NCBI GenBank assembly: GCA_025455225.1
Contig: JALOMY010000281.1
Coordinates: 1 to 8,286 of the forward strand
DNA from: Cyclobacteriaceae bacterium
GTDB lineage: Bacteria; Bacteroidota; Bacteroidia; Cytophagales; Cyclobacteriaceae
DNA length: 8,286 nucleotides
Direction of reading: 5' to 3'
Below are positions 5,550 to 8,286 of the stretch, one piece after another; position 1 is the first letter of the stretch; each line of letters opens with the position of its first letter. Below the pieces are notes generated by a model. That model searched no databases. It saw nothing but the letters and a program-made list of their open reading frames with translations, and was not told the origin of the DNA. The position numbers and the translations under genes are program-made.

Positions 5550-6469
5550 ATGAATCTTCACGTAATTAATACCGGATTTTTTAAATTGGATGGAGGCGCC
5601 ATGTTTGGCGTTGTTCCAAAAACCATCTGGCAGCGTACCAACCCGGCTGATGAAAATAACCTATGCACCTGGGCCATGCGGTGTTTATTGATTGAAGAAG
5701 ATGACCGGTTGATACTTATCGACAACGGCATCGGTACCAAGCAAGACGAAAAATTTTTCAGCCATTATTTTTTGCATGGTGACGATAACCTGGTTCGATC
5801 CATTCACCAGGCCGGATTTTCTGAAAAGGAAATCAGCGATATGTTTTTAACGCACCTCCATTTTGATCATTGTGGTGGGGGCGTTGTTCCCAAGCCGGAT
5901 TTTCTGAAAAGGAAATCAGCGATATGTTTTTAACGCACCTCCATTTTGATCATTGTGGTGGGGGCGTTGTTCGCAACGGAGATAAACTGGAACTTACCTT
6001 TCCGAAAGCTAAATACTGGTCGAATTCGGATCATTGGAAATGGGCTACTGAACCCAATGCACGCGAGAAGGCAAGTTTTTTAAAGGAGAACATCTTGCCG
6101 ATGAAGGATAGCGGGCAACTTGAATTTGTTGACCTTCACCAGGAGTCACCGTTTCAATCGTTCGATATCTTTTTTGCTTCCGGGCATACCGATAAGATGA
6201 TGATCCCCATGATCAAGTATAAGGGCAGAACAGTCTGTTTCGTTGCCGACCTTCTTCCATCGGTTGGGCACATACCCTTGCCGTATGTTATGGGCTACGA
6301 TACCCGGCCTTTATTAACCCTTGAGGAAAAGGAACGTTTTCTTAAGGAGGCGGCCGACTTCAACTATGTATTATTTTTTGAACATGATCCCATAAATGAA
6401 TGCTGTACCGTGAAACATACCGATAAAGGTGTCCGTGTAGATTCCGTGTTCAAACTTAGTGAACTATGA
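5550..6469 (+). pseudogene. Metallo-beta-lactamase-fold hydrolase, disrupted by an 83-bp tandem duplication
   Basis: Two frames (5550-5933 and the frame ending at 6469) encode the two parts of one MBL-fold metallohydrolase. Part one begins MNLHVINTGFFKLDGGAMFG and reaches the zinc motif THLHFDH (H102, H104, D106, H107). It then reads out of frame and stops at 5931-5933. Part two repeats the motif and continues RNGDKLELTFPKAKYW, SGHTDKMM (metal His), VADLLP (bridging Asp) and FFEHD (last His). Removing one 83-base copy gives an intact 278-residue protein with every expected metal ligand. The family includes lactonases and other hydrolases; the substrate here is unknown. GGAG at 5537-5540 is a Shine-Dalgarno-like site for ATG 5550. 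The stop overlaps the patatin start (ATGA), so the genes are normally coupled. As read, translation ends about 530 bases before that overlap, which may lower patatin expression. The TTG at 5870 could only give a protein missing the N-terminal strands. Confidence 0.9.
5807..5972 (+). repeat. Direct tandem duplication, 2 x 83 bp
   Basis: Copy one is 5807-5889 and copy two 5890-5972. They are head to tail and differ at one base (G at 5810, A at 5893), with the last 79 bases identical. The unit encodes the metal-binding THLHFDH segment. Because 83 is not a multiple of three, the second copy shifts the frame. The high identity implies a very recent event or an assembly artefact. Confidence 0.97.
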
Positions 6470-7254
6470 AAATCGGGTTAGCGCTTTCCGGTGGTGGGGC
6501 TCGGGGTATTGCCCACCTCGGAATCATGAAAGCTCTGGAAGAATACGGTCTTCGTTTTTATCATATCTCCGGTACCAGTGCCGGTGCTATTGCTGGCGCC
6601 TTTTATTGCTACGGGTACAAACCGGATGAAATTTTTGATATCATTATTAAAATGGGTTTACTGAAATCCGTGCGCCCGGCCTGGACCTGGACGGGTTTAT
6701 TGAGCATGGATGGATTTAAAGAAGTGTTGCACCGTTGCATTCCCGAAAATGATTTCAGTGCATTAAAGATTCCTCTGACGGTTGCGGCTACTGAAATAAG
6801 ATTGGGTAAAGTGGTTTATTTTAATGAAGGCAATCTCATTGATGCGGTAATTGCCTCTTCCAGTATTCCGGCCCTGTTTAATCCGGCTACGCTTGAAGGT
6901 CATGTTTATGTGGATGGAGGCATCATGGATAATTTGCCGGTACGTCCTTTGGTAGGTAAATGCGATTTCCTGATCGGCTGCCATTGCAATCCGGTGGAGC
7001 AGCGATTTGATATGAAGAATGTAAAGGAAATCACGGAGCGAAGTTTACAGATGGCCATCAATGTGAATACCACCATCAGCAAATCATATTGTAACTTCCT
7101 GATTGAACCACCTGAGTTGGGCAAGTTCAGTACCTTCGACCTGAGCAGGGGCAAGGAGATATTTGAAATCGGTTACAAATACACCCGGGATATTTACAAA
7201 ACGATTGATAAGCATCTCAACGAACAACTCCGGCAGCATGGCCAGACACTTTAA
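6466..7254 (+). CDS. Patatin-like phospholipase
   Basis: The 262-residue protein is a compact patatin/RssA-type lipid acyl hydrolase. It uses a Ser-Asp dyad to cleave acyl chains from phospholipids or other esters. The oxyanion motif GGGARG is at residues 9-14. The nucleophile is Ser38 in GTSAG (GxSxG), with a following AGAIAG. The catalytic Asp150 is in VDGG, followed by DNLPVRPL. The family element SSSIPALFNP is at 131-140. All catalytic parts are intact. No signal peptide is visible, so it should be cytoplasmic or loosely attached to the inner membrane. The start ATG at 6466 overlaps the stop of the hydrolase gene (ATGA). The 3' end overlaps the urocanate hydratase start by 17 bases, so all three genes form one operon. 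The physiological substrate is not evident. Confidence 0.94.
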   Translation: MKIGLALSGGGARGIAHLGIMKALEEYGLRFYHISGTSAGAIAGAFYCYGYKPDEIFDIIIKMGLLKSVRPAWTWTGLLSMDGFKEVLHRCIPENDFSALKIPLTVAATEIRLGKVVYFNEGNLIDAVIASSSIPALFNPATLEGHVYVDGGIMDNLPVRPLVGKCDFLIGCHCNPVEQRFDMKNVKEITERSLQMAINVNTTISKSYCNFLIEPPELGKFSTFDLSRGKEIFEIGYKYTRDIYKTIDKHLNEQLRQHGQTL

Positions 7255-8286
7255 AGATCAAATTCTTCAAGGAATACCGGATGAATTGCCTCCGGTGAAA
7301 CCCTACGATGCAAGCCTTAATCATGCCCCCAGGCGCAAGGATATCCTGACTTCCGAAGAGAAGAAGCTAGCGGTTCGTAATGCCCTCCGGTATTTTCACC
7401 CACGGCATCATCAAATACTGGCACAGGAGTTTTACGAAGAGTTGATCAATTATGGGCGCATCTATATGTACCGGTTTAGACCGGATTATGAAATGAATGC
7501 GCGGCCCATTCACGAATATCCGCATCAGTCACTGCAAGCGGCATCCATCATGCTCATGATTCAAAACAACCTCGATCCATCGGTTGCCCAGCATCCTCAT
7601 GAGCTGATTACGTATGGAGGTAACGGGGCTGTCTTTCAGAACTGGGCCCAGTATTTATTAACCATGCAGTACCTTGCCAACATGACGGATGATCAAACCC
7701 TGCATATGTACTCAGGTCATCCGATGGGTTTGTTTCCTTCATCGCAAGAAGCCCCACGTGTAGTTGTAACCAACGGTATGATGATACCCAATTATTCAAA
7801 GCAAGATGATTGGGAACGGTACAATGCATTGGGCGTTACACAATACGGACAAATGACGGCCGGCTCCTACATGTACATTGGTCCGCAAGGAATTGTTCAT
7901 GGCACCACCATTACCGTATTAAATGCCATTAGAAAAATTGCCCGCCCGGATGAAGGTATTGCAGGTAAGCTCTTTGTTACTTCCGGTTTGGGTGGAATGA
8001 GCGGAGCACAGCCAAAAGCTGGTAACATTGCCGGCTGCATTACCGTGGTTGCAGAAGTAAATGATAAAGCAACCTTTAAACGTCATCAGCAGGGTTGGGT
8101 TGATCGGGTGACAAATAACCTTGAAGAATTGACAGCCTGGGTAACGAAGGCACAAGCTGAAAAATCTGTTTTGTCGATAGCCTATCGCGGCAATATTGTT
8201 GATCTGTGGGAATACTTCGATCGGGAAAATGTTAAAGTTGATCTTGGATCTGACCAGACTTCACTGCATAATCCGTGGTCGGGTGG
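7238..8286 (+). CDS. hutU: Urocanate hydratase, 5' part (cut by the window edge)
   Basis: An open frame runs from ATG 7238 to the window end without a stop (349 codons plus two bases). Urocanase turns urocanate into 4-imidazolone-5-propanoate, the second step of histidine degradation, using tightly bound NAD. Recognisable stretches are NNLDPSVAQHPHELITYGGNG (residues 110-130), MYSGHPMGLFPSS, EAPRVVVTNGMMIPNY, YGQMTAGSYMYIGPQGIVHG, the NAD-binding SGLGGMSGAQPKAG (249-262) and DQTSLHNPWSGG at the edge. The wording (GGNG, MYSGHPMGLFPSS) and the extended N-terminus match the longer 'eukaryote-like' urocanase group (animal UROC1 type, about 670 residues) rather than the shorter HutU of Pseudomonas and Bacillus (about 555). 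The catalytic C-terminal part is outside the window. It overlaps the patatin gene by 17 bases, so it is translated from the same message. There is no clear Shine-Dalgarno site. Confidence 0.95.
   Translation, partial: MARHFKDQILQGIPDELPPVKPYDASLNHAPRRKDILTSEEKKLAVRNALRYFHPRHHQILAQEFYEELINYGRIYMYRFRPDYEMNARPIHEYPHQSLQAASIMLMIQNNLDPSVAQHPHELITYGGNGAVFQNWAQYLLTMQYLANMTDDQTLHMYSGHPMGLFPSSQEAPRVVVTNGMMIPNYSKQDDWERYNALGVTQYGQMTAGSYMYIGPQGIVHGTTITVLNAIRKIARPDEGIAGKLFVTSGLGGMSGAQPKAGNIAGCITVVAEVNDKATFKRHQQGWVDRVTNNLEELTAWVTKAQAEKSVLSIAYRGNIVDLWEYFDRENVKVDLGSDQTSLHNPWSG

Noticed and set aside
7608..8155. Minus-strand open frames within the urocanase region
   Set aside because: The plus strand is clearly conserved hutU; the antisense frames are shadows.

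Overview
The window looks like chromosomal DNA from a member of the Bacteroidota, probably a Cytophagales-type bacterium; this assignment is inferred. The supporting signs are Bacteroidota-style promoters (TTTG, about 19 bases, then TAnnTTTG) before the tRNA and accA, few Shine-Dalgarno sequences, moderate to low GC, a secreted TPR-caspase protein, a small conserved protein typical of the phylum, and a long 'eukaryote-like' urocanate hydratase. No mobile element, CRISPR array or phage gene is visible, and no stretch over 300 bases lacks a gene.

Layout, left to right. A TetR/AcrR-type regulator (47-676) is followed by a 256-base intergenic region with a candidate promoter and operator. An outer-membrane beta-barrel protein (933-1766) comes next. 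Close behind it is a secreted TPR-caspase (C14) gene (1805-3132) whose reading frame is broken near 2111-2113. A tiny basic lipoprotein gene lies on the minus strand (3175-3378). It diverges from dps (3437-3919) across a short AT-rich intergenic region with a near-perfect palindrome. Dps overlaps a small conserved protein (3916-4230). A tRNA-Asp(GTC) with its own promoter and terminator follows, then accA (4490-5440) with promoter and terminator.

The right end is a tightly packed plus-strand operon. A metallo-beta-lactamase-fold hydrolase gene (5550-6469) is interrupted by an 83-bp tandem duplication. A patatin-like phospholipase (6466-7254) follows, and then the 5' part of a urocanate hydratase gene (7238 to the window edge). 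The genes overlap by 4 and 17 bases.

Most of the window is ordinary housekeeping and stress biology: fatty-acid synthesis (AccA), iron and oxidative protection (Dps), lipid hydrolysis (patatin) and histidine breakdown (HutU). The most notable observations are the two broken genes. In the hydrolase, deleting one 83-bp copy exactly restores a 278-residue protein, so the lesion is potentially reversible, and the copy boundary falls in the loop of a small hairpin. In the caspase gene, one missing base separates the TPR part from the protease part. Either could be real or an assembly error. I found no convincing new multi-gene system.
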